Of a DNA stretch of 64,000 bases, positions 7,957 to 16,379 are shown one piece after another. Location: contig JAWLAY010000004.1 of assembly GCA_041395245.1 (NCBI GenBank), positions 248,001 through 312,000 on the forward strand, given 5' to 3'. The notes beneath the pieces were generated by a model that worked only from the letters and a program-made list of their open reading frames with translations, made no database searches and was not told the origin of the DNA. The translations under genes were made by a program, and so were the position numbers. The DNA comes from Aquimonas sp041395245. Its GTDB lineage: Bacteria > Pseudomonadota > Gammaproteobacteria > Xanthomonadales > Xanthomonadaceae. Within the stretch, counting starts at the first letter, position 1; each line of letters begins with the position of its first letter.

Positions 7957-9783
7957 ATGCGCACTCGGTCACTACCTGTCGTGGTTCTGTTGACTGGCCT
8001 TCTGAGTGCAGGGCTCGCTGCAGCCTGCGCGCTTCATCTACGACCTATGCCCAATCCGCTGCGCGCCCAGCCGAAAGCCGCCGACAGCGCGCACTGGGTC
8101 GGGCCTGCGCACTCCGGTTCATGGTTCGACCCCGCACGGAGCGGTGAAGGCTACGTGCTACAGATCCAGAGTGATGGCACTGCAACCATGTTCTGGTTCA
8201 CCTATCCGCCTGAAGGCAGTTCGGATGATCAGGCCTGGATCTTCGCTCCGGGCGGTGTGATCGAAGGCGACACGATCCGGTTTTCGCAAACGTATACGGC
8301 AAGCGGACCGAAATTCGGTGACGGTTATGACCCCGCGGAGATGCAATTGATTGCATGGGGCAGCATCAACATGACGTTCACGTCGTGCACCGAAGCGAAG
8401 GTTGAATGGGATGGTCCGCCAGATTGGGGCAGTGGGTCACTCAACGTCGTACGCGCATCGATCATCGACGAGATTGGCTGCGACCCGAGGTCACAAGTGA
8501 CCGCCAGCGGGAGCAGAGCAATGACCGGCTTGCGCCAAATGAGCGCGGCCTGGTTCGATCCCAGCCACAACGGCGAAGGATGGGTGGTAGAGGAATTCAA
8601 CCGGGACCTGGCAGTCATCTACTGGTTCACCTATGACGCGACCGGAAGACCCGCGTGGGTCGTTGGTTTGGGGACGCGATCCGTCGCGTCGGACCGGATG
8701 GAATTCGTGGACATGTTGCAGCCGAAAGGGACGCGGTTCGGCGACCAGTTCAATGCCGCGGATGTACAGCGCCTACCGTGGGGTAGCGTGAGTCTGTCGT
8801 TCCGTGACTGTGGGCATGCCGAGCTCGACTACAACTCCGTGGATCCAGCGTTCGGCACCGGGCGGCTCCAACCTGTGCGTCTCAACCAGCTGGCAAGCTC
8901 GGTCTGCCGCAACGCACCTGCATCGGTGCCCGCCAGCGCGAGCTGGCAGCCCGGAATAGCGATGCCGCAACCGCAGTCGGAAGTGGCGTTCGCCCGCGAT
9001 GATCGTTCGGTCTACGTGGTTGGCGGATACGGCGATGTCCGAGGACTGAAGCGGTACAACCTTGATAGCAGACTGTGGTCAGAATTGGCCGACCTGCCAG
9101 CCGGTCGAGATCATGCCTTGGCCGCTGTTTACGGCGGCAACCTGTACGCGACCGGAGGCTACCCCAACGGCGATGGCGCTCAGCACGAAACAGGCTGGCG
9201 CTATGTGAGCGCAGAAAACCGCTGGGAGCACTTGCCTGGGTTGCCACGCGTGGAGGCGAGCGGCGCAGCGGCGTTGAATGGCTATCTCTACTTTGCCAGC
9301 AGCGCGGGAGAGCTATACCAATACGATCCGCGACGTGACGTATCGCGTCGAATTGAGGGCGACGGATCGATATCCCGCGACCACTCCCAGTTAGTCGCTT
9401 TTCAGGGTGAGCTTTGGTTGATGGGTGGCCGCTATGAACTCGGCGGCGAGACCGCCGCCGTCTCAATTTTCGATCCAGCAAGCGAGCGCTGGCGCAATGG
9501 GCCGCGCATGCTCACAACCCGCGGTGGTTTTGCCACTGCCGCAGGCGACGACCATTTGCTGGTTACAGGTGGCGAGCTCATTTATGGCGCCCTGCTGTTG
9601 CGCAACGAGGTCGAGGTCATCGGTGCCGGATGGGAGCGCTGGAGCGCCTTGCCACCCTTACCCGTCAGTGTTCACGGTGCAGCGGGAGCACTGTCTGACG
9701 GGCGGTTCTGGGTGCTCGGTGGATCGACGCGAGCGGGTGGTATCCGCAATGCCGGGCAGGTTCAGATACTGAGCTGGGAATAA
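7957..9783 (+). CDS. Exported protein with two copies of a WFDP/WFTY module and a kelch beta-propeller
   Basis: A 608-residue protein starting at an ATG with CGGAG eight bases upstream and a signal peptide (MRTRSLPVVVLLTGLLSAGLAAAC; the AAAC could be a weak lipobox). Residues ~50-170 and ~185-305 are two copies of one module: WFDPARSGEGYVLQI / WFDPSHNGEGWVVEE, then FWFTYPPEG / YWFTYDATG, then GPKFGDGYDP / GTRFGDQFNA, then WGSINMTFTSC / WGSVSLSFRDC, each ending near GSGSLN/GTGRLQ. Residues ~330-608 hold about five or six kelch repeats (VYVVGGYGD, LYATGGYPN, LWLMGGRYE, LLVTGGELI, FWVLGGSTR). Kelch propellers bind proteins or sugars; the module has no assigned function that I know of. It is a single gene on the cell exterior or in the periplasm. 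Confidence 0.85.
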   Translation: MRTRSLPVVVLLTGLLSAGLAAACALHLRPMPNPLRAQPKAADSAHWVGPAHSGSWFDPARSGEGYVLQIQSDGTATMFWFTYPPEGSSDDQAWIFAPGGVIEGDTIRFSQTYTASGPKFGDGYDPAEMQLIAWGSINMTFTSCTEAKVEWDGPPDWGSGSLNVVRASIIDEIGCDPRSQVTASGSRAMTGLRQMSAAWFDPSHNGEGWVVEEFNRDLAVIYWFTYDATGRPAWVVGLGTRSVASDRMEFVDMLQPKGTRFGDQFNAADVQRLPWGSVSLSFRDCGHAELDYNSVDPAFGTGRLQPVRLNQLASSVCRNAPASVPASASWQPGIAMPQPQSEVAFARDDRSVYVVGGYGDVRGLKRYNLDSRLWSELADLPAGRDHALAAVYGGNLYATGGYPNGDGAQHETGWRYVSAENRWEHLPGLPRVEASGAAALNGYLYFASSAGELYQYDPRRDVSRRIEGDGSISRDHSQLVAFQGELWLMGGRYELGGETAAVSIFDPASERWRNGPRMLTTRGGFATAAGDDHLLVTGGELIYGALLLRNEVEVIGAGWERWSALPPLPVSVHGAAGALSDGRFWVLGGSTRAGGIRNAGQVQILSWE

Positions 9784-9860
9784 CGTCGACAGGCCGTGTT
9801 GAGGCAGGCCACATTCCCTGAACCACTGCGCCAGGAAGCGCCAACCAGGCCTCGACAGAG

Positions 9861-10583
9861 TCAACGCAAGGCCGCCAGCGCAGATTGCTCGATCATGGAC
9901 AGATCGCGAAACTCGCCTTTTCGCAACGAACCCAGCGTCACCGAACCGATCGCCACCCGGACCAGTCGCAATACGTTCCAGTCACCGCTCGCCAGCAGTC
10001 GACGGATATGTCTGTTGCGGCCTTCATCCAAAACAACCTCAAGCCACGCGTTGCGGGAGCCGACACGCAACATCGTGATGCGGACCGCGCGCAAGAGTTC
10101 GCCTTGATCACGCACTCCGTCCTGCAATGCGAGGAGCTGGTCGGACTCGGGAATACCATCAATCTGCACGTGATAGGTCTTCAGCAAGGGCGTACGCGGT
10201 TCCGTAATGGCGGCATTCCAGAGCGGATCATTGCTGAACAACAGCAGCCCCTCGCTCGCCTGATCCAGACGTCCGGCCGGTGCCAGCCAAGGCAAATCAT
10301 GGCCGTCGAAGCAGCGGTAGACGGTGTCCCGTCCGCGCTCATCGCGTGCCGTCGTGACCAAGCCACGGGGTTTGTTCAAGGCGACATAGCGCCGGGCGAC
10401 GTTTTCGGCCGCGCCATCCGCCACCACGATATCGGACTGATCGAGACGGGTCGGGAACTCGGGATCGCGCACCACACGTCCGCCCACACGCACTTCACCC
10501 GCACGAATGCGCCGCTCGGCCTCGCTGCGCGAGCACAGGCCACGCTTCGACAACACCCGCGCGAGTCCGTAGCGCGGCGTCAT
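9861..10583 (-). CDS. Pseudouridine synthase of the RsuA/RluB/RluE/RluF family
   Basis: A 240-residue enzyme; the ATG at 10583 follows AGGG at a suitable distance (a GTG two codons upstream is also possible). An N-terminal S4 RNA-binding domain (ARVLSKRGLCSRSEAERRI) precedes the catalytic domain with YVALNKPRGLVTT and the active-site motif APAGRLDQASEGLLLFSND, whose Asp is the catalytic nucleophile in the family. LDEGRNRHIRRLLAS is the conserved C-terminal motif. These enzymes convert single uridines of rRNA to pseudouridine; which rRNA position is served cannot be read from sequence. It is divergent from the desaturase gene. Confidence 0.92.
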   Translation of the reverse strand: MTPRYGLARVLSKRGLCSRSEAERRIRAGEVRVGGRVVRDPEFPTRLDQSDIVVADGAAENVARRYVALNKPRGLVTTARDERGRDTVYRCFDGHDLPWLAPAGRLDQASEGLLLFSNDPLWNAAITEPRTPLLKTYHVQIDGIPESDQLLALQDGVRDQGELLRAVRITMLRVGSRNAWLEVVLDEGRNRHIRRLLASGDWNVLRLVRVAIGSVTLGSLRKGEFRDLSMIEQSALAALR

Positions 10584-10694
10584 GGACACCCTGCCATCAC
10601 GCCGAATTGACGGAGGTCTAAGACACGCGAGCAGGGGTTCACTGGCAAATCACTGCGGCTCACAACAATGGGTCGCGTGTTCTGTCCGGTCGCG

Positions 10695-11651
10695 ATGTCC
10701 ATGTCCGATTTCTCTGCCCCATCCACCTCGCGCCGTCTGCGCACGGCCATTATGCGATGGTTCGATACGAGCTCCGACGATCAGATGTCCGACACGTCGG
10801 CGCCGCAGGGCATCGACTGGACGCGCGTCATCCCGTTCATCCTGCTGCATGTGGCCTGTGTCGCCGTTGTGTGGGTGGGTGTTTCGGCAACCGCCGTGAC
10901 GGTGGCGCTCGCGCTGTATGCCCTGCGGATGTTCGCGATCACCGGTTTCTATCATCGCTACTTTTCACACAAAGCGTTCCGTACGTCGCGTGCGATGCAG
11001 TTCGTGTTTGCACTGATCGGGGCGATGAGTGTGCAACGCGGTCCCTTGTGGTGGGCGGCGCATCATCGCCATCACCACCGTCACTCGGATCAGCCTGCCG
11101 ATGTGCACTCGCCGGTCCAACACAGTTTCTGGCACAGCCACGTCGGCTGGTTTCTACGTCGCGATGCGTTTGCGACCGATCACGCGGCGGTCGCCGATCT
11201 CTCGCGCTTCCCCGAGTTGCGTTGGCTGGATCGCTTCGACACCCTGGTCCCGGCGCTGCTGGCGTTGGCGCTGTACCTGGTCGGTCGGTGGCTGGAACAG
11301 GCGCATCCCGAACTGGGCACGTCGGGTGCACAGCTGCTGGTCTGGGGTTTTGTCGTCTCGACTGTACTGCTGCTGCATGTGACGGTGAGCGTGAATTCGC
11401 TGGCGCATCGCGTTGGCACGAGGCGCTTCGAAACACGAGACAACAGCCGCAACAACCTCTGGCTGGCCTTGCTGACCTTCGGCGAAGGCTGGCACAACAA
11501 CCATCACCATTTTCCCGGCGCGGCGCGGCAGGGATTTCGCTGGTGGGAAATTGACCTCACCTACTACGGCCTGCGCCTGCTGGCCCTGTTCGGCCTGATC
11601 TGGGACTTGAAGCCCGTCCCGCCAACCCTTCGCCGCCACGGAGGGCACTGA
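10695..11651 (+). CDS. Membrane fatty acyl desaturase (first gene of the lipid-modification operon)
   Basis: The protein has the three histidine boxes of membrane di-iron acyl desaturases: HRYFSH (following RMFAITGFY), HHRHHHRHSD, and HNNHHHFPGAARQG near the C-terminus, with hydrophobic segments between them. These enzymes put a cis double bond into an acyl chain (acyl-CoA or phospholipid), with O2 and an electron donor. The start is uncertain: ATGs at 10668, 10695, 10701, 10752 and 10785 are in frame and none has a strong ribosome site; 10695 is a compromise. The stop at 11651 is one base before the next ATG, so the seven genes to 17420 are almost surely one operon. The desaturase could supply the double bond that the CFA-type enzymes downstream methylate. 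Confidence 0.88.
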   Translation: MSMSDFSAPSTSRRLRTAIMRWFDTSSDDQMSDTSAPQGIDWTRVIPFILLHVACVAVVWVGVSATAVTVALALYALRMFAITGFYHRYFSHKAFRTSRAMQFVFALIGAMSVQRGPLWWAAHHRHHHRHSDQPADVHSPVQHSFWHSHVGWFLRRDAFATDHAAVADLSRFPELRWLDRFDTLVPALLALALYLVGRWLEQAHPELGTSGAQLLVWGFVVSTVLLLHVTVSVNSLAHRVGTRRFETRDNSRNNLWLALLTFGEGWHNNHHHFPGAARQGFRWWEIDLTYYGLRLLALFGLIWDLKPVPPTLRRHGGH

Positions 11652-11652
11652 G

Positions 11653-12903
11653 ATGCGTATCGCCGTAGTGGGTTCCGGCATCGCGGGTATGGGTGCGGCC
11701 TGGTTGCTTTCGAGGGCGCATGAGGTGGTGCTGTTCGAGGCGGACCAACGGCTCGGCGGCCACACCCATACACATCAGGTCTGGCACGAAGGTCGACCGC
11801 ATGCCGTCGACAGCGGCTTCATCGTCCATAACCGCGAAAACTATCCCTTGCTGACGCGGATGTTTGCGGAGTTGGGTGTCGCGACGCACGACACCACGAT
11901 GAGCTTCTCGGTGCATGACGAGCGCAGCGGTCTGCAGTACAACGCTGGCAGTCTCAACGGACTGTTCTGCCAGCGCCGCAATCTGCTGTCGCCACGCTTC
12001 TGGGGCATGTTGCGCGACATCTTCCGCTTCTACCGCGAGGCACCCGCACTGCTCGATGAGTCTGGCGCAGGGCCGACCCTCGAGGACTATCTGGAAACCC
12101 ATCGTTATGGGGCGATGTTCATCCACGATCATCTGATTCCGATGGCCTCGGCGCTGTGGTCATCGCCCAGCCAACGTGTTCTGCAGTTTCCGGCCAAGTA
12201 CATGGTGCAGTTCATGGCCAATCACTGCATGTTGCAGGCCAATGGTCGCCCCGCATGGCGGGTCGTCAGTGGGGGCTCGCAGCGTTACGTCGATGCGCTG
12301 GTGTCGACCTGGCCGGTGCAAGTCAGATTGAATACCCCTGTTCGACGGGTGGTTCGCCATGCCGATGGCGTGACCCTGCTGACCGAGCACGGTCCCGAGT
12401 CCTTCGACCAGGTCGTTGTGGCCTGTCACAGCGATCAGGCACTGGGATTGCTGCAGGATGCCTCCGAGCGCGAGCAGGCCATTCTGGGCGCGATCACGTA
12501 CCAGGAAAATGACACTGTCCTGCATACCGATCGTCGACTGCTGCCGCCTGATCGGCGTGCCTGGGCGGCATGGAATGCCCATGTCCCGGCGGACCCCAAC
12601 GACGCCTGTACGGTCAGCTACTGCATGAATCTGTTGCAGGGAATTTCCAGCTCCGAACCCTTCGTGGTCACGCTCAACCGCAGTGCGGCCATCGACCCCG
12701 CCAAGGTGATCGCGCGCATGCGCTACGCCCACCCCGAATACACCCTTGCCAGCGTCGCGGCGCGCGCACGTCGCCATGAAATCAACGGCGTGGATCGGGT
12801 CTGGTTCTGCGGCGCCTACTGGGGCTGGGGATTCCACGAGGATGGCTTGCGCTCCGCCGTGGATGTGGCCGCCGCACTGGGTGTGCGTTGGGTGCCGACA
12901 TGA
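11653..12903 (+). CDS. FAD-dependent oxidoreductase (amine-oxidase/protoporphyrinogen-oxidase fold)
   Basis: A 416-residue flavoprotein. The Rossmann dinucleotide-binding motif is at the very start (IAVVGSGIAGMGAAWLLS), followed by the acidic ribose-binding residue in VVLFEADQRLGGHTHT. GGSQRYVDAL and the C-terminal WFCGAYWGWGFHEDGLRSA fit the family of oxidoreductases found next to DUF1365 and cyclopropane fatty acid synthase genes. Homologous gene sets in other proteobacteria are linked to synthesis of methylated or furan-containing fatty acids. A redox step on an unsaturated or methylated acyl chain is therefore plausible, but inferred. The stop overlaps the next start (ATGA at 12900-12903). 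Confidence 0.88.
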   Translation: MRIAVVGSGIAGMGAAWLLSRAHEVVLFEADQRLGGHTHTHQVWHEGRPHAVDSGFIVHNRENYPLLTRMFAELGVATHDTTMSFSVHDERSGLQYNAGSLNGLFCQRRNLLSPRFWGMLRDIFRFYREAPALLDESGAGPTLEDYLETHRYGAMFIHDHLIPMASALWSSPSQRVLQFPAKYMVQFMANHCMLQANGRPAWRVVSGGSQRYVDALVSTWPVQVRLNTPVRRVVRHADGVTLLTEHGPESFDQVVVACHSDQALGLLQDASEREQAILGAITYQENDTVLHTDRRLLPPDRRAWAAWNAHVPADPNDACTVSYCMNLLQGISSSEPFVVTLNRSAAIDPAKVIARMRYAHPEYTLASVAARARRHEINGVDRVWFCGAYWGWGFHEDGLRSAVDVAAALGVRWVPT

Positions 12904-13694
12904 GCCTGCACAGCGCCATCTATACCGGCGAGGTGATGCATGTGCGCCATGCGCCGGTCGCGCATCGCTTCCGCTATCCGCTGTTCATGCTCTATCTCGA
13001 TCTCGCCGAGATGCCGGGCGTGTTTGCGCAACGCTGGTTGTGGTCGGTAAATCGGCGCAACGTCGCGGCTTTCCACCGTGGTGACTTTCTTGGCGATGCC
13101 GCACTGCCGCTCGACGAAGCCGTGCGTCGTCGCTATGCGGAAGTGACCGGTGTACGTCCCACCGGCGCCATTCGTCTGCTGACCCACCTGCGCTATTTCG
13201 GGTTGAGCTTCAACCCCGTGAGCTTCTACTACTGCTTCGACAATACCCCGACGGGTGAGCAACTGATCGGCATCGTTGCCGAAATCACCAACACGCCCTG
13301 GAAGGAACGTCATAGCTACGTTCTGCCCGTGAGCGGTGCCGCGTCCGACGCAAGTTTCAGCGACATATCGGGGTTCCGCTGGCAGTTCGCAAAGGACTTC
13401 CATGTCTCGCCCTTCATGCCGATGGCCTGCCACTACGACTGGCGTCTGAGCCTGCCTGACAGCCATCTCCGCATTGCGATGCAGGTCCGTCATGGAAGCA
13501 AGCATGCGTTCAACGCCACGCTGAACCTGCAACGAAAACCGCTAAACGGAACCACGCTGGCGCAATGCCTGTGGCGCTTTCCCTGGATGAGTCTGCGTGT
13601 CCTGCAAGGCATCCATTGGCAGGCACTGCGACTCTGGCTGAAAGGCGCGCCGGTATTCGACCACCCTGCAACACCCGGTACGACGGGACAGTGA
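12900..13694 (+). CDS. DUF1365 family protein
   Basis: A 264-residue protein from the ATG at 12900, which overlaps the upstream stop as ATGA; an upstream in-frame start (12888) is less likely. The beginning, IYTGEVMHVRHAPVAHRFRYPLF, is diagnostic for DUF1365, as are LLTHLRYFGLSFNPVSFYYCF and EITNTPWKERHSYVLP. The family has no proven activity but is nearly always found between an FAD oxidoreductase and a CFA-synthase-like gene, as here. An acyl-chain-related role is inferred from that conserved context. Confidence 0.9.
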   Translation: MSLHSAIYTGEVMHVRHAPVAHRFRYPLFMLYLDLAEMPGVFAQRWLWSVNRRNVAAFHRGDFLGDAALPLDEAVRRRYAEVTGVRPTGAIRLLTHLRYFGLSFNPVSFYYCFDNTPTGEQLIGIVAEITNTPWKERHSYVLPVSGAASDASFSDISGFRWQFAKDFHVSPFMPMACHYDWRLSLPDSHLRIAMQVRHGSKHAFNATLNLQRKPLNGTTLAQCLWRFPWMSLRVLQGIHWQALRLWLKGAPVFDHPATPGTTGQ

Positions 13695-13704
13695 GAACCT
13701 GCCA

Positions 13705-15024
13705 ATGAATACGTTGACATCCAGCATGTCCCCCGCTGCGACGTGGAACGCCGATCCGACCGACGTGGCGAACCCGCTGCCACTCTCACCCCTGCAGCGT
13801 CGTCTTCGTGCCCGGCTGGTCGACCAGCTCTCCGCGCTGCGCGAATGCACCCTGGTGCTGGAGGACGCCGACGGTTCGCTGGTGCTGGGAGACGGGATCA
13901 GTCGATTCGACGACGCGCTGTGCTGTCGGGTACGTGTGATCCATCCGGACTTCTACATCGCCATCGCCACCCAGGGCTCCGTGGGAGCGGGCGAGTCCTA
14001 CATGGATGGACACTGGCGCTGTGACGATCTGGTTCAGCTCATCCGCATTCTGGTACGCAACCGCGACCTGCTGGATGGCATGGAAACCCGCGGCTTTGCG
14101 CGTATCGGTGCTTGGGCGCTGAAGACCTGGCACGCGCTGCGGCGCAATACGCGCCAGGGTAGTCGGCGCAACATCGCTGCGCATTACGACCTTGGGAACG
14201 CGCTGTTCGAATTGTTCCTCGACAGCAACATGATGTATTCGTCGGCGTTGTTTGCCACACCGGACGAGTCGCTGGAATTGGCATCGACGCGCAAACTCGA
14301 CCGCATCTGTCAAAAGCTTGATCTGCGCGAGGGCGAGCACGTCATTGAGATTGGTACGGGCTGGGGTGGGTTCGCGATTCATGCCGCGCGCCACTACGGC
14401 GTGAGGGTCACCACGACCACCTTGTCTCGCGAGCAGCGTGACCTGGCACTGCAACGCATTGCGGCGGCGGGATTGAGTGACCGGATCGATGTGCTGCTGC
14501 AGGACTATCGCGACCTGGAGGGAACCTACGACAAGCTGGTGTCGATCGAGATGATCGAGGCGATCGGGCATCAATACCTCGACACCTACTTCGCCAAGCT
14601 TCGCGCCCTGCTGAAACCGGAGGGGCTCGCATTGATCCAGGCGATCACCATCGAGGACCACCGCTACGCACAGGCGGTCAACAGCGTGGATTTCATCAAA
14701 CGTTTCATCTTCCCCGGCAGCTTCATTCCCGCCTTGGCACCCATGCAACAAGCCATCGCGCGAAGCACCGATCTGAAGTTGTTTCACCTCGAAGACCTGG
14801 GTCCGAGCTATGCCCTGACACTTCACCATTGGCGGCAACGCTTTCTCGGCAAGCGGAAACAGGTCGGTGATCTCGGCTACCCGGAGCGCTTCATCCGGAT
14901 GTGGGAGTTCTACCTGTGCTACTGCGAAGGCGGATTCGAGGAGCGCTCGATTTCGGTCGTACAGATGCTGCTGACAGCTCCACGCAGCCGCCGACCGAGC
15001 TACCTGCCGGATCTTGGCGTATGA
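13705..15024 (+). CDS. Cyclopropane-fatty-acyl-phospholipid synthase family enzyme (first copy)
   Basis: A 439-residue SAM-dependent enzyme, longer at the N-terminus than the ~380-residue Escherichia coli Cfa. The N-terminal lipid-binding-like domain (QGSVGAGESYMDGHW) is followed by NIAAHYDLGNALFELFLD, the SAM motif VIEIGTGWGGFAIHAARHY, VSIEMIEAIGHQYLDTYF, and FIKRFIFPGSFIPAL, all typical of CFA synthases. The family adds a methylene or methyl group across the cis double bond of phospholipid acyl chains. The product could be a cyclopropane or a methyl-branched chain. The stop overlaps the next start (ATGA at 15021). Confidence 0.92.
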   Translation: MNTLTSSMSPAATWNADPTDVANPLPLSPLQRRLRARLVDQLSALRECTLVLEDADGSLVLGDGISRFDDALCCRVRVIHPDFYIAIATQGSVGAGESYMDGHWRCDDLVQLIRILVRNRDLLDGMETRGFARIGAWALKTWHALRRNTRQGSRRNIAAHYDLGNALFELFLDSNMMYSSALFATPDESLELASTRKLDRICQKLDLREGEHVIEIGTGWGGFAIHAARHYGVRVTTTTLSREQRDLALQRIAAAGLSDRIDVLLQDYRDLEGTYDKLVSIEMIEAIGHQYLDTYFAKLRALLKPEGLALIQAITIEDHRYAQAVNSVDFIKRFIFPGSFIPALAPMQQAIARSTDLKLFHLEDLGPSYALTLHHWRQRFLGKRKQVGDLGYPERFIRMWEFYLCYCEGGFEERSISVVQMLLTAPRSRRPSYLPDLGV

Positions 15025-15554
15025 ATGCGATCCTCAATGCCGTCGCGTTTCAGATCGTCTGGGCCTGCAGTGTCGGTGGTGCGGCGCAGGGCTGGTGGTG
15101 GGCAGGACCGTTGGCACTGCTGGTGTTCGCGGCCTGGCAGTTGCCACGCAGCCACTGCTGGCAGGCTGACCTGCGTTTGATGGTCGTCGCTGCGCTGTTG
15201 GGCTTTCTGGTCGACTCGCTTTGGATTCAGGCGCAATGGCTGCAGTTCACCGCACCGACGCCGAGCACGCAGTGGGCTCCGATCTGGATCGTCACGTTGT
15301 GGATGGCATTTGCGCTGACGCTGAACCACTCGCTTCGCCTCTTCAAGCAACGACTCGTGCTGGCCGCCCTATTCGGCTTGCTCGGTGGTCCACTGTCCTA
15401 CTGGATCGCATCGTGGGCATGGCAGGCGGTATCCCTACCGCATGACGCGAGCTTCGCCCTGTTCGCCATCGGTGTGGCGTGGGCGCTGCTTACCCCAGGG
15501 CTGTTGAGCCTCTCCAACCGCTGGTCCGCGACAGCAACGGGGCATTCCTCATGA
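15021..15554 (+). CDS. DUF2878 family integral membrane protein
   Basis: A 177-residue protein with about five to six hydrophobic segments (WWWAGPLALLVFAAWQLP, LMVVAALLGFLVDSLWI, WIVTLWMAFALTLNHSL, LVLAALFGLLGGPLSYW, FALFAIGVAWALLTPGL). The ATG at 15021 overlaps the CFA-synthase stop; an upstream in-frame start at 14901 would lie inside the previous gene. The GGPLSYW and NHSL motifs are typical of DUF2878, a family found in the same cluster in many gammaproteobacteria. Its role is unknown; it may anchor or serve the acyl-modification enzymes in the inner membrane. Confidence 0.85.
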   Translation: MNAILNAVAFQIVWACSVGGAAQGWWWAGPLALLVFAAWQLPRSHCWQADLRLMVVAALLGFLVDSLWIQAQWLQFTAPTPSTQWAPIWIVTLWMAFALTLNHSLRLFKQRLVLAALFGLLGGPLSYWIASWAWQAVSLPHDASFALFAIGVAWALLTPGLLSLSNRWSATATGHSS

Positions 15555-16351
15555 GTCCGCTCACACAAATCGGCTGGTTGGCGATGGCGTCGATCCTGGC
15601 CATGAGTGCGACATGGCTGGTGCAACTCAAAACTCGCAACGCCGGATACGTCGACGTCTGCTGGTCGGCCATGATGGCTGGCGCGGCCGCCTTTTACGGC
15701 GTGACGGGCTCGGGTGCCGGACTGCCACGATTGCTGGTGGTGATGCTGGGTGGCATTTGGGGTTTGAGGCTTAGCCTGCATCTGTTGAGCCGCGTATTGA
15801 ACGAGACGGAAGACGGTCGCTACAAGGCACTGCGGGCGCATTGGCAGGACCATCAGGGAAGGATGTTCGGCATGTTCATGCTGCAAGCCGCGTTTGTCGT
15901 CCTGTTTTCGCTGCCTTTCCTCGCGGTGGCAAGCAATCCGCAAACGGGATTCTCTGTGTGGACCGCCGTCGGCATCGCGATCTGGCTGTTCGCTCTGGCG
16001 GGCGAAAGTGTGGCGGATCATCAGCTCGCGCGGTTTCGGCAGCGGCCCGAGAGTGCGACACAACCCTGTCGTGAGGGCTTGTGGCGCTTCTCCCGCCACC
16101 CGAATTATTTCTTTGAGTGGCTTCACTGGTTCGGGTATCTGCCGCTGGCGGCAGGCTCGCCTTATTGGTGGCTCGCCGTATTGGGTCCGGTTCTCATGCT
16201 GATCAGTCTGCGCTGGGTGAGCGGTATTCCTTTCACCGAGGCACAGGCGCTGCGAACACGTGGCGACAGCTATCGCACCTACCAGCAGGAAGTGAACATG
16301 TTTTTCCCCTGGTGGCCGCGGCCTTCGCGCCCGCCACACGCCACGCCATGA
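15551..16351 (+). CDS. DUF1295 family membrane protein (steroid 5-alpha-reductase-like fold)
   Basis: A 266-residue polytopic protein from the ATG at 15551 that overlaps the DUF2878 stop (ATGA). The C-terminal signature GLWRFSRHPNYFFEWLHWFGY matches the DUF1295/ICMT/5-alpha-reductase superfamily, and YRTYQQEVNMFFPW is the usual end. Relatives reduce carbon-carbon double bonds with NADPH or methylate membrane lipids. A reduction step on the modified acyl chain is a reasonable inference, not shown by sequence. It completes the chain of overlapping genes in the operon. Confidence 0.87.
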   Translation: MSPLTQIGWLAMASILAMSATWLVQLKTRNAGYVDVCWSAMMAGAAAFYGVTGSGAGLPRLLVVMLGGIWGLRLSLHLLSRVLNETEDGRYKALRAHWQDHQGRMFGMFMLQAAFVVLFSLPFLAVASNPQTGFSVWTAVGIAIWLFALAGESVADHQLARFRQRPESATQPCREGLWRFSRHPNYFFEWLHWFGYLPLAAGSPYWWLAVLGPVLMLISLRWVSGIPFTEAQALRTRGDSYRTYQQEVNMFFPWWPRPSRPPHATP

Positions 16352-16379
16352 TCAATCCCTCAGTAAGCAGATTCCTCCC

